Source: Bacteroidota bacterium (GTDB lineage Bacteria > Bacteroidota > Bacteroidia > Chitinophagales > Chitinophagaceae). Taken from it: a stretch of 64,000 nucleotides of DNA. Where the stretch lies: contig CANFOM010000008.1 in NCBI GenBank assembly GCA_947448725.1, positions 20,634 to 84,633 of the forward strand. The letters are read 5' to 3'. The translations under genes were made by a program, and so were the position numbers. The notes under the pieces were generated by a model. It saw only the letters and a program-made list of their open reading frames with translations, had not been told where the DNA came from and did no database searches. Shown in pieces: positions 27,489 through 35,579 of this stretch (within the stretch, counting starts at the first letter, position 1; each line of letters starts with the position of its first letter).

Positions 27489-27728
27489 ATGAGTCAGTTT
27501 GAACCACCTATCCATTGGAATGATCATGAAGACATCGCCCAAAAATTGTATGAAAAATTCGGGGACGATTTTTCGGAGTCTAAAATTTATCGTGTTCGTT
27601 TCACCGATTTATTAGAATGGGTTTTATCCTTGCCTCATTTTGAGGGTAAAAAAGAAGAATCTAATGAGGGGCATTTGGAAATGATCCAAAGTGCCTGGGT
27701 GTATGAGTGGAGAGATAATCAAAAATAG
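27489..27728 (+). CDS. iscX: Fe-S assembly protein IscX (YfhJ)
   Basis: 79-residue acidic protein. The conserved IscX strings are easy to recognise: IHWNDHEDIAQKLYEKFGDDF, VRFTDLLEWVLSLPHFEG, and SNEGHLEMIQSAWVYEW, parallel to E. coli IscX from residue to residue. IscX binds IscS and iron and tunes cluster assembly. The N-terminal extension (MSQFEPP) and a small insertion (KIYR) are minor. It follows fdx as in proteobacterial isc operons although iscS, iscU and hsc genes are absent from this window. Confidence 0.9.
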   Translation: MSQFEPPIHWNDHEDIAQKLYEKFGDDFSESKIYRVRFTDLLEWVLSLPHFEGKKEESNEGHLEMIQSAWVYEWRDNQK

Positions 27729-27758
27729 GCTTACATTTATAGTCTAAAATTCAGACAC

Positions 27759-28274
27759 TTGCTAGCAGCTTTTAAAAAAATCAAATGTTTTGTATTTGAT
27801 GTCGATGGTGTTTTAACCAATGGCAAAGTATTAGTCATGCCCAATGGTTTAATGGCAAGGGTAATGGATATTAAAGATGGTTATGCTTTGCAATTGGCCA
27901 TTAAAAAAGGATACCATGTTTGGATTATATCTGGTGGTAATTCTGATGAAGTAAAAGAGCGGCTTCAAAAATTAGGGGTATCCGAAGTATTTATGAAAGT
28001 GGTTAATAAATTAGAATTGTTAAAAGAGTTGTCTATCTTAAATAAAGTATCCTTAGCGGAGATTCTATATATGGGCGATGACATGCCCGATTATGATGCT
28101 ATGAAAGCGGTGGGTTTAGCTGCTTGTCCAAATGACGCTGCTGCAGATATCAAAGCCATTTCGGCGTATAATGCTATTTCAAAAGGGGGAGAAGGTTGTG
28201 CTAGAGAAGTCATTGAAAAAACATTGAAATTAAATGATCATTGGGATTTAACCGATCAAATTCAATCCAAATAA
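27759..28274 (+). CDS. kdsC: KDO 8-phosphate phosphatase, KdsC-type HAD hydrolase
   Basis: Removes phosphate from 3-deoxy-D-manno-octulosonate 8-phosphate in LPS core synthesis. 171 residues, cap-less HAD fold: FDVDGVLTNG at 12-21 (nucleophile and acid/base aspartates), ISGGNSDEVKERL (motif II serine) and GDDMPDYDAMKAVGLAACPNDA (motifs III-IV), with the KdsC-typical SKGGEGCAREVIEKTL tail. The only usable start is TTG; no ATG precedes the first motif. Confidence 0.92.
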   Translation: MLAAFKKIKCFVFDVDGVLTNGKVLVMPNGLMARVMDIKDGYALQLAIKKGYHVWIISGGNSDEVKERLQKLGVSEVFMKVVNKLELLKELSILNKVSLAEILYMGDDMPDYDAMKAVGLAACPNDAAADIKAISAYNAISKGGEGCAREVIEKTLKLNDHWDLTDQIQSK

Positions 28275-28291
28275 ATGCTTAAATAATTATT

Positions 28292-29227
28292 TTGAAGCTA
28301 CTGATTCATTTTTTAAGATTGATACGTTGGCCCAATTTGCTATTTATTTTATTGGCAGAATGTTTATTTCATTTTTGTATCTATAAGCCTTTGTATCCGT
28401 TGTCTGGGGCTGAGGTTGATTTCCGTTTTTATTTAATGTTGGTATCTAATGTTTTTATTGCTGCAGCAGGGTATATTATCAACGATTATTTTGATGTTAA
28501 TATTGATCAAATTAACAAACCCACTAAAGTAGTCGTGGGCGCTTATATTAGCAGACGATGGGTTATATTTTGGCATTTAATACTAAGTGTTTTTGCAATT
28601 TATATCTCTACCATTGTTTTCCCTTTTAAATCTTATTGGCATATCCATTTGTCTAATTTATTGGCCATTTTATTATTGTGGTTTTATAGTACCACTTTTA
28701 AAAAGAATTTTTTAATAGGCAATATTATTATATCGATATTGACTGCCTGGTCTATTGCAGTAGTTTACTTTTCTAAATTAACTATACAAGAAATACTGCA
28801 TCCCAATATCACTGATATAGCCAATTTTAAATTTGCAAAACTTACTTTATTGTATAGTGCTTTTGCCTTTATTCTTACTTTGGTTAGGGAGGCACTCAAG
28901 GACTTAGAAGATATGGAAGGAGATGAAAAATTTGGTTGCACCACTTTACCTATTAAATGGGGTTTAAAACCTACAAAAGTGTATTTGTTTGTATGGCTAA
29001 TTGTGGTGATTGCTGTTTTGTTAATCATACAATTGGTGGTTATTCCTTTTGGCTGGTGGTGGAGTGCTTTATATTGCCTAGTATTTATTGTAAGCCCCTT
29101 GGTTATAGTTTTAATCAAATTGCCAAAGTCTTTTACCAATAAACATTTTAATGAGTTAAGTACTTGGGTAAAAGTGGCCATGTTATTTGGTATTTTATCC
29201 ATTGCATTTTTCTACTTCTTATTTTAA
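28292..29227 (+). CDS. UbiA family prenyltransferase
   Basis: 311-residue membrane prenyltransferase with about eight or nine helices. The first Mg-diphosphate motif NDYFDVNID (residues 64-72) and the second DLEDMEGDEKFG plus TTLPIKWG are both intact. Bacteroidota proteins of this type are usually annotated geranylgeranylglycerol-phosphate geranylgeranyltransferase-like, but the acceptor (quinone, heme or lipid) cannot be fixed by sequence. TTG start; the nearby ATG at 28274-28276 hits a stop after three codons. It sits between kdsC and maf with 17- and 7-base gaps. Confidence 0.88.
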   Translation: MKLLIHFLRLIRWPNLLFILLAECLFHFCIYKPLYPLSGAEVDFRFYLMLVSNVFIAAAGYIINDYFDVNIDQINKPTKVVVGAYISRRWVIFWHLILSVFAIYISTIVFPFKSYWHIHLSNLLAILLLWFYSTTFKKNFLIGNIIISILTAWSIAVVYFSKLTIQEILHPNITDIANFKFAKLTLLYSAFAFILTLVREALKDLEDMEGDEKFGCTTLPIKWGLKPTKVYLFVWLIVVIAVLLIIQLVVIPFGWWWSALYCLVFIVSPLVIVLIKLPKSFTNKHFNELSTWVKVAMLFGILSIAFFYFLF

Positions 29228-29234
29228 TTAGTCC

Positions 29235-29822
29235 ATGAGCCAAATTATTTTAGCCTCTCAATCGCCTCGTCGTAAATCTTTATTAGAGTGGGCCGAATTG
29301 TCTTTTGAAATTATAGTTTCTGAAGCCAACGAAGATTATCCAGCAACCATGCCTATAGAGGAAGTGCCTATTTTCATTGCTCGTAACAAAGCCAATGCGG
29401 TTAAAGAAAAAATTGCTGTTGAAAATACCACCTTATTAAATAGTTGTATTATAGCGGCTGATACAGTAGTGGTGTTAGATCAACTTATTGTTGGAAAACC
29501 TGCACACAAACAAGATGCCATTGACTCTTTACAAAAATTATCGGGACGCATACATCAAGTAATTACGGGAGTAGTATTATTATATGATGGCCAAGAGATT
29601 GCTTTTAGTGAAACCACCCAAGTGGAATTTCATCCATTAACCCAGGCCCAGATTGAATTTTATGTCGAAAAATACAAGCCTTATGATAAAGCTGGTGCTT
29701 ATGCCATTCAAGAATGGATAGGGGTAGTGGGCATTAAAAATATACAAGGCGATTTTTACAATGTAATGGGTTTGCCCGTAAGTAAACTGATACAAAAAAT
29801 AAAGCAACTAGGAATTAGCTAG
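29235..29822 (+). CDS. maf: Maf-type nucleoside triphosphate pyrophosphatase
   Basis: 195-residue house-cleaning pyrophosphatase for non-canonical or excess dTTP/UTP, also linked to septum control in other bacteria. Strings ASQSPRRKSLLEWAELSFEI, the ARNKANAVKEK helix, AADTVVVLDQLIVGKPAHKQDA and KPYDKAGAYAIQEW are canonical Maf. The last codons overlap a ten-pair hairpin that acts as terminator, so the stop TAG is part of the stem. Last gene of the fdx operon. Confidence 0.95.
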   Translation: MSQIILASQSPRRKSLLEWAELSFEIIVSEANEDYPATMPIEEVPIFIARNKANAVKEKIAVENTTLLNSCIIAADTVVVLDQLIVGKPAHKQDAIDSLQKLSGRIHQVITGVVLLYDGQEIAFSETTQVEFHPLTQAQIEFYVEKYKPYDKAGAYAIQEWIGVVGIKNIQGDFYNVMGLPVSKLIQKIKQLGIS

Positions 29823-29832
29823 TTGCTTTATA
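29801..29832. terminator. Bidirectional hairpin overlapping the maf stop codon
   Basis: Perfect ten-pair stem AAAGCAACTA / TAGTTGCTTT (29801-29810, 29820-29829), loop of nine. The T-rich side (ATTTTTT) reads on the minus strand, inside maf, so it most clearly terminates the osmC-like gene; in the plus direction it is followed by ATAAATTAATTTTT. Confidence 0.75.
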
Positions 29833-29859
29833 AATTAATTTTTATACTTGATTGAAAGA

Positions 29860-30267
29860 TTAAAGCCAATCAAAAGTAATAGCTAATGCTACTTCTGGGT
29901 GTAAGCTTCTTTCTACAGGGCAGGTTCTAGCTACTTTTTCTAAAATTTCTTTTGTCTTATCATCTATATTTAATCCAGCAGGCATAGTTACATGGGCTAT
30001 TATTTTTCCAATTCTTCTTGGATCTGAAACCATTATTTTAGTTACTTCTACTTTTGCACCATCCAATGCAATTTGCATACTTTCTGCTTTAATACCCATA
30101 GTGGTAATCATACAGGCCCCAAGACCCGTAGCTATTAAATCGGTGGGTGAGAATCTTTCCCCTTTCCCTTTATTGTCGGTAGGTGCATCTGTTTCGATAT
30201 GGGAGCCACTTTGTAAGTGTAAACAGGTTGTTCTTAAATTAGATTCGTAAGTAACTGTAGCAGTCAT
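29860..30267 (-). CDS. OsmC/Ohr family protein
   Basis: 135-residue peroxiredoxin-like protein of the OsmC superfamily. Redox cysteines are in the usual places: GLGACMITTMGI (first, on a helix) and ARTCPVERSL (second). FSPTDLIATGLGACM is a family hallmark. The YhfA-like subgroup fits the length. Likely reduces organic hydroperoxides. Single gene facing away from lipA; ATG start clear, no exact -7 element seen. Confidence 0.9.
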   Translation of the reverse strand: MTATVTYESNLRTTCLHLQSGSHIETDAPTDNKGKGERFSPTDLIATGLGACMITTMGIKAESMQIALDGAKVEVTKIMVSDPRRIGKIIAHVTMPAGLNIDDKTKEILEKVARTCPVERSLHPEVALAITFDWL

Positions 30268-30421
30268 AGTATTAATTTTAGTGTGTAATAATTAAGATGT
30301 ATAATTAATGAAGCTTTCTTAGAAGCATTCTATAATTTGTGATTTTGGTAAATTTACGATGAAAGGGTTTATTTTGGATTAATTGAGTCGATATAATATT
30401 CTTTTTTAAGCACAAGTCTTG

Positions 30422-30429
30422 TATTTTTG
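30422..30429 (+). promoter_or_regulatory. Bacteroidota -7 element (TATTTTTG) for lipA
   Basis: TAnnTTTG match 22 bases before the lipA ATG; no -33 TTTG at 19 bases. Confidence 0.5.
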
Positions 30430-30451
30430 TACCTGATTACAGAAATCGTTT

Positions 30452-31372
30452 ATGCAAGAATTACCTGTTGTTTCTTCTGGGGCGGATACAAGAATTAAAA
30501 AGCCAGACTGGTTAAGAGTTAAATTACCTATTGGCGAGAGTTATAAACACGTGCGCGGATTAGTAGACACCCATAAATTGCATACCATTTGCGAAAGTGG
30601 TAATTGCCCTAATATGGGAGAATGCTGGGGAGAAGGAACCGCTACTTTTATGATTCTTGGTAATATTTGCACAAGAAGTTGTCAATTTTGTGCCGTAGCC
30701 ACTGGTCGTCCTAAAGCAGTGGAATGGGACGAACCTCAAAGAGTAGCAGAAGCCATCTTACTAATGAAAGTGAAACATGCTGTATTAACCAGTGTAGATA
30801 GAGATGAATTGGCTGATGGGGGTTCTATTATTTGGTTCAACACTATTAAAGCTATTAAAGCATTAACACCCGAGACTACTTTGGAAACCCTAATTCCAGA
30901 TTTTAGAGGTATTGCCGATCAAATACAAAGAATCATTGAAGCGGCGCCCGAAGTGGTGAGTCATAATATGGAAACAGTAGAACGCATTACTCAAAAAGTA
31001 CGTGTTCAAGCCAAATACAGAAGAAGTTTACAAGTATTAGAAACCTTAAAGAAAGGGGGCATGCGTACCAAGACGGGCATCATGTTAGGTATAGGGGAAC
31101 AAAAAGAGGAAGTCATTCAAACCATGAAAGAATTAGTAGGGGTAGGTTGTGATGTGTTAACCCTGGGTCAATATTTACAGCCCACTAAAAAACATTTAGC
31201 TGTTCAGCGTTTTGTTCATCCGGATGAATTTGCAGAACTAAGACAAATAGGATATGAATTAGGCTTTGATTATGTAGAAAGTGGACCACTAGTAAGATCT
31301 TCTTACCATTCCGAAAAGCATGTTATTGCTGGATGGGGAAGGAATAAGTGGCTAGAAGAAGCTATTAAATAA
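30452..31372 (+). CDS. lipA: Lipoyl synthase
   Basis: Radical SAM enzyme that inserts two sulfurs into octanoyl groups on E2 and GcvH proteins. 306 residues. Both 4Fe-4S clusters are visible: the auxiliary CxxxxCxxxxxC as Cys47, Cys52 and Cys58 ([12 protein letters not shown]), and the radical SAM CxxxCxxC as Cys73, Cys77 and Cys80 (CTRSCQFC). The essential C-terminal serine lies in [10 protein letters not shown]. Serves pyruvate dehydrogenase, whose E1 beta gene is in this window. Ends five bases from the convergent ROK kinase gene, with no terminator between them. Confidence 0.97.
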   Translation: MQELPVVSSGADTRIKKPDWLRVKLPIGESYKHVRGLVDTHKLHTICESGNCPNMGECWGEGTATFMILGNICTRSCQFCAVATGRPKAVEWDEPQRVAEAILLMKVKHAVLTSVDRDELADGGSIIWFNTIKAIKALTPETTLETLIPDFRGIADQIQRIIEAAPEVVSHNMETVERITQKVRVQAKYRRSLQVLETLKKGGMRTKTGIMLGIGEQKEEVIQTMKELVGVGCDVLTLGQYLQPTKKHLAVQRFVHPDEFAELRQIGYELGFDYVESGPLVRSSYHSEKHVIAGWGRNKWLEEAIK

Positions 31373-31377
31373 TTTAC

Positions 31378-32328
31378 CTACTCCCACATTAGTGCACTTG
31401 CTCCTAAGATAGCCGCATCTGATTCTTTTAAATGACTCACTAAAATTTTCACTTTATTTTCGAAGATTTCTATAACGTTGTCTTCTAAATGTTCGCGCGT
31501 TGGTTTTAAAATTAAATCACCAGCTTTAGTTAATCCTCCAAATAGTATAATGGCTTCTGGACTAGAGAACATGACAAAGTTGGCCAAAGCCATACCTAAA
31601 ATTTTACCTGTGTATTCAAAAACTTCTTTAGCAATTTCATCTCCCTTAGTGGCTGCTTCAAATACAATTTTAGAATTTAATTCACTTAGAGCAACGCCTC
31701 TTAATAAACTTGGTCGATCAGATTTTTCTAAAATTTCTATAGCAGTCAAAGTAACTCCAGTAGCAGAAGCATAACTTTCTAAGGAACCTCTTTTGCCTGT
31801 TCCAGGATGTAATCTTCCATCAGGGATAATTATGGTATGTCCTAATTCGCCAGCAAAACCATCGTGTCCATAAATTAATTGGCCATTGGCTACAATACCA
31901 CTTCCTACACCAGTACCTAATGTAATCATGATGAAATCTTTCATTCCTTGCGCTGCACCATATTTCATTTCGCCCACCGCAGCCGCATTGGCATCATTGG
32001 TTAATTTAACGGGTAATTTGGTTTTATCCTGAATCATCTTTGCCAAAGGGATAATACCTTTCCAAGGAAGATTAGGCGCATACTCAATAGTTCCTGTATA
32101 AATATTTCCATTGGGCGCTCCCACACCAATTCCTTTAATGCGTCCAACTCCACCCACTTTGTCTATTAGCTCCATTAATTTTTCATCCAATTCGTCAATG
32201 AAACTGTGTACTTGCTCATGTTTTTTGGTTGACATTTCGCTAGAAAATAAAACATTTCCAACACTATCAACAATACCAAACTTAGTTCCTGTTCCACCTA
32301 TATCAACTCCCACTACAAAAGAATCCAT
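31378..32328 (-). CDS. ROK family sugar kinase, zinc-site cysteines missing
   Basis: 316-residue ROK kinase, most likely a glucokinase. Phosphate loop DIGGTGTKFGIVD near the N-terminus, LTNDANAAAVGEMKYGA, and the catalytic-region TLGTGVGSGI and GFAGELGHTII are intact. The ROK zinc motif CxCGxxGCxE reads HPGTGKRGSLE: all three cysteines are replaced although the backbone pattern GxxGxxE remains. It stands 25 bases downstream of a FucP-type sugar transporter on the same strand, and the glycogen operon starts divergently, so phosphorylation of imported glucose is the best inference. Confidence 0.9.
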   Translation of the reverse strand: MDSFVVGVDIGGTGTKFGIVDSVGNVLFSSEMSTKKHEQVHSFIDELDEKLMELIDKVGGVGRIKGIGVGAPNGNIYTGTIEYAPNLPWKGIIPLAKMIQDKTKLPVKLTNDANAAAVGEMKYGAAQGMKDFIMITLGTGVGSGIVANGQLIYGHDGFAGELGHTIIIPDGRLHPGTGKRGSLESYASATGVTLTAIEILEKSDRPSLLRGVALSELNSKIVFEAATKGDEIAKEVFEYTGKILGMALANFVMFSSPEAIILFGGLTKAGDLILKPTREHLEDNVIEIFENKVKILVSHLKESDAAILGASALMWE

Positions 32329-32353
32329 TTTATTTTTTTATTAAATTATTTAA

Positions 32354-33964
32354 TTAATGACTACTATTTACTTGCGCATCAAAGTCAAGACCTTGTTTTT
32401 GTAATACACTTTTTAATTTTAATGCAAGTAAAGCAACAATTCCAAAACAAGCAGCTGCTATAAAATAGGATTGATGCATTCCAATATTTACATTATCGCC
32501 AAGAGCGCCTTGTAAAGGGGGGATAATAGCTCCACCTAAAATCATCATGATTAAAAACGCAGAACCTTGGCTGGTATATTTGCCTAAACCACCCAAACCT
32601 AAAGAAAAAATACAAGGCCACATAACGGAACAAGCCAATCCACCAGCCATAAAGGCATATACAGAAGTGATGCCTGTTGTAAAAACACCGATCAACATAG
32701 CTATACCTGCAAATACAGAAACTGCTACTAAAGTTTTAACTGGCTTTTCTTGTCCATAAAAAAATACAGCTAATGCAATTATAATCCAAATAGCATATCC
32801 ATATAAATCCGAAGTATCATTGCCGTAAATTTTACTTACGCCTAATACTATGGCAAATGCAATAAATGGTACTACTACCATCATTAATTTTTTCATATTC
32901 CCTTTAAAGTTAAATACGCTCACTGCGCCTGTCCAACGGCCAATCATCATACTACCCCAATACAAAGAGATGTATTTTGAGATTTTACTTTCATCCAAAC
33001 CTAGTTCAGTGATGTATCCAGGTGTTTTTAATAACGCACCAAAATTATTATCAATAGTAACTTCTACGCCTACGTAGATAAAAATAGCCAGCATACCATA
33101 AATGAGTTGTTGATATTTCATAGCGCCCCATCCAGCTTCATTTTTAATGGCACTTTGATTAGAATAAAATAAAATCACTACTACCGAAACCAAGGTCATA
33201 AGGAGTAATGATAATTTAGGCACATTAGTAAGTTGACCAACCACTATAATTGCACCAATTAAAAAAGTCATTATTAATAGTGAGCCGGCTGCTTTATTGG
33301 CGGTTTCAAACTTTTCATCATTTTTTCCGTCGGGTAATTTTTTGGAGAAGCTAAAAAATATAGCCACTGCAGCAAATACACCTGCGACGATTAGATAAAG
33401 TAGATTGATATTGGTAACAGTTACAACACTATTTTTACTATCGGGACTTCCAAATAAGAAAAAACTTACTATTAAGGGGCCAATTGTGGTACCAATACTA
33501 TTTAAACTTCCTCCTAAATTTAAACGATGTGAACCAGTCGCTGGATCACCTAATAAAATAGCAAATGGTTGAGCCGCCGTTTGTTGTAAAGAAAATCCAA
33601 GTGCCACTACAAAAAAGGCTGCTAAAATTGCAGGAAAAGAATTGGCATTGGCTGCAAGAATAATTAATAAAGCACCTACCACTGAAATTGATAAACCATA
33701 GATGATCCCTTTTTTATACCCGATTTTATTTAAAATATCATAGCCAATAAGGTTGGAGCATAAGAATAAAATTAAAGATCCAATAAAATAGGCGCCGTAA
33801 AAAGCTGAACCAATCAACTGAGATTCAAATTGACTTAAATGAAAATGGGTCTTGCAAAAAGGGATAAAAATACTATTAGATGCAGCTATAAAACCCCAAA
33901 AAAAGAAAACAAGTACAAGTGTACTTAAAGCTCCAGTATTGGTAGGTTGTTTGGTTTCACTCAT
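32354..33964 (-). CDS. MFS sugar transporter, FucP/GlcP type
   Basis: 536-residue permease with about 12-14 membrane helices. The opening LVLVFFFWGFIAASNSIFIPFCKTHFHLSQFESQLIGSAFYGAYFIGSL is the fucose/glucose/galactose:H+ symporter signature, followed by GFSLQQTAAQPFAILLGDP and HRLNLGGSLNSIGTTIGP. It is longer than E. coli FucP (438) mainly through an enlarged middle, as in many Bacteroidota homologues. First gene of a two-gene unit with the ROK kinase; the glycogen operon begins divergently about 180 bases away. Confidence 0.9.
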   Translation of the reverse strand: MSETKQPTNTGALSTLVLVFFFWGFIAASNSIFIPFCKTHFHLSQFESQLIGSAFYGAYFIGSLILFLCSNLIGYDILNKIGYKKGIIYGLSISVVGALLIILAANANSFPAILAAFFVVALGFSLQQTAAQPFAILLGDPATGSHRLNLGGSLNSIGTTIGPLIVSFFLFGSPDSKNSVVTVTNINLLYLIVAGVFAAVAIFFSFSKKLPDGKNDEKFETANKAAGSLLIMTFLIGAIIVVGQLTNVPKLSLLLMTLVSVVVILFYSNQSAIKNEAGWGAMKYQQLIYGMLAIFIYVGVEVTIDNNFGALLKTPGYITELGLDESKISKYISLYWGSMMIGRWTGAVSVFNFKGNMKKLMMVVVPFIAFAIVLGVSKIYGNDTSDLYGYAIWIIIALAVFFYGQEKPVKTLVAVSVFAGIAMLIGVFTTGITSVYAFMAGGLACSVMWPCIFSLGLGGLGKYTSQGSAFLIMMILGGAIIPPLQGALGDNVNIGMHQSYFIAAACFGIVALLALKLKSVLQKQGLDFDAQVNSSH

Positions 33965-34147
33965 AACATTTGTTAGTTTAATCGAAGTATATTTAAATTA
34001 ATGATTTATTCGAATACGTAAAATACTTAAAATTATAATTCAATGTATAAAATAGCTTATAATCTATCTATAATATATTAGAATTAAGTGATCAAAAACA
34101 AGGAGTTTTAAGGACAATGAAGTAAATTGAAACAAAATAATTGTTCC

Positions 34148-35563
34148 ATGGTTATTGTTCATGTAAGTGCAGAATGTTACCCTATGGCTAAAGCAGGTGG
34201 TTTAGGCGATGTGGTGGGTGCTTTACCAAAATACCAGGCCAAACTAGGGGATGATGCGATGGTGGTTATGCCGATGTACCAAACACCATTTTTACAGCAA
34301 AACAAATGGGAACTGCATTTTAAAGGGAACACCAATTTAGGGGATTGGTTTTTTGATTATACCATTATCAAAGAAAGTACAGGGAAATTAGGCTTTAATT
34401 TATATTTAGTAGATATCCATGGTTTATTAGATAGGCCAAAAATTTATGGTTATCCAGATGATACAGACCGCTTTATTGGTTTTCAAGTGGCTGTAGTAAA
34501 TTGGTTGTCACATTGGAAATCCTTGCCAGACATAGTTCATTGTCATGATCATCAAGCAGGATTGATCCCTTTTATGATGAAGTATTGTTTTGATTATCAG
34601 AAATTACAATTTGTAAAAACAATAGTAAGCATCCACAATGCACAATATCAAGGAGCCATGGGTTGGGAAAAGAGTTTACTTATTCCTAGGTGGGATACTT
34701 GGAAAAATGGACTGCTGGAATGGAACAATAGCATCAATTCTTTAGCTACTGCTGTAAAATGTGCCGATAAAGTAACTACCGTAAGTCATAGCTATATGCA
34801 ACAACTCAAATTTCAATCCAATGGTTTGGAAGCTTTATTTGAATATGAACAAGGGAAGTGCGTGGGCATTTTAAATGGGATTGATACTGAAGTTTGGAAT
34901 CCTGCAACCGATCCAATGGTGGCCTATCATTATACTGCAACCAATGTGTTAGTAGAAAAGAAAAAAAATAAAAATGCCTTGTGTGCAAAATATAATTTAG
35001 ATCCTAGTAAACCTTTAATTGTTTTTATTGGCAGGTTGGTGGGTGAAAAAGCGGCAGATGTTTTACCAGGGGCAATACAACACGCTATGGATAAAACAGA
35101 TAGCGGGGCTAATTTTTTTATTATTGGCGCTGGGGATACCGCTACCGAATCGGCTTTAAATTATTTAGTGCAATTGTATCCCGGTAACTATAATACTTTT
35201 ATTGGGTATGATGAAAAAGTAGGACACGAAGCTTATGCCAGTGCCGATTTTTTATTAATGCCAAGTAGGGTTGAACCTTGTGGATTGAATCAGTTGTATG
35301 CATTGCGCTATGGCACCATTCCTATGGTAAGAGATACGGGTGGCTTACACGATACGGTAGTGGATATGGGAGACCCAGATGGGTTTGGTATTAAATTTTT
35401 ACATGCAACCGAAGAAGATATTGTTTATTCAATTGAGCGAGCTATCGCAGTGTATCAGGATAAAAATCAAATGAATAAAATGATACAATTTGCTATGAAT
35501 ATTGATCATAGTTGGGAATCGGTAGTGGAAGAATATAAAAAAGTATACGAATCAATTTTATAA
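34148..35563 (+). CDS. glgA: Glycogen synthase (GT5)
   Basis: 471-residue ADP-glucose glycogen synthase, cytoplasmic. N-terminal ADP-glucose loop KAGGLGDVVGALP (Lys15), PDIVHCHDHQAGLIPFMM, and the C-terminal GT-B domain with IGRLVGEKAADVL and the retaining-enzyme motif SRVEPCGLNQLYALRYGTIP with the following TGGLHDTV. ATG 34148 is chosen over TTG 34127, since it begins the conserved first beta strand. It leads the five-gene run glgA-glgC-transporter-amylase-glgB with gaps of 16, 18, 5 and 2 bases. No exact TAnnTTTG was found in the AT-rich region ahead (33965-34147). Confidence 0.96.
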   Translation: MVIVHVSAECYPMAKAGGLGDVVGALPKYQAKLGDDAMVVMPMYQTPFLQQNKWELHFKGNTNLGDWFFDYTIIKESTGKLGFNLYLVDIHGLLDRPKIYGYPDDTDRFIGFQVAVVNWLSHWKSLPDIVHCHDHQAGLIPFMMKYCFDYQKLQFVKTIVSIHNAQYQGAMGWEKSLLIPRWDTWKNGLLEWNNSINSLATAVKCADKVTTVSHSYMQQLKFQSNGLEALFEYEQGKCVGILNGIDTEVWNPATDPMVAYHYTATNVLVEKKKNKNALCAKYNLDPSKPLIVFIGRLVGEKAADVLPGAIQHAMDKTDSGANFFIIGAGDTATESALNYLVQLYPGNYNTFIGYDEKVGHEAYASADFLLMPSRVEPCGLNQLYALRYGTIPMVRDTGGLHDTVVDMGDPDGFGIKFLHATEEDIVYSIERAIAVYQDKNQMNKMIQFAMNIDHSWESVVEEYKKVYESIL

Positions 35564-35579
35564 TTTTAATAATAAGTTT

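Noticed and set aside
33965..34147. Operator or promoter pair in the AT-rich divergent region ahead of glgA
   Set aside because: Several short AT-only dyads occur, but at this base composition they are expected by chance and no TAnnTTTG element fits either gene.
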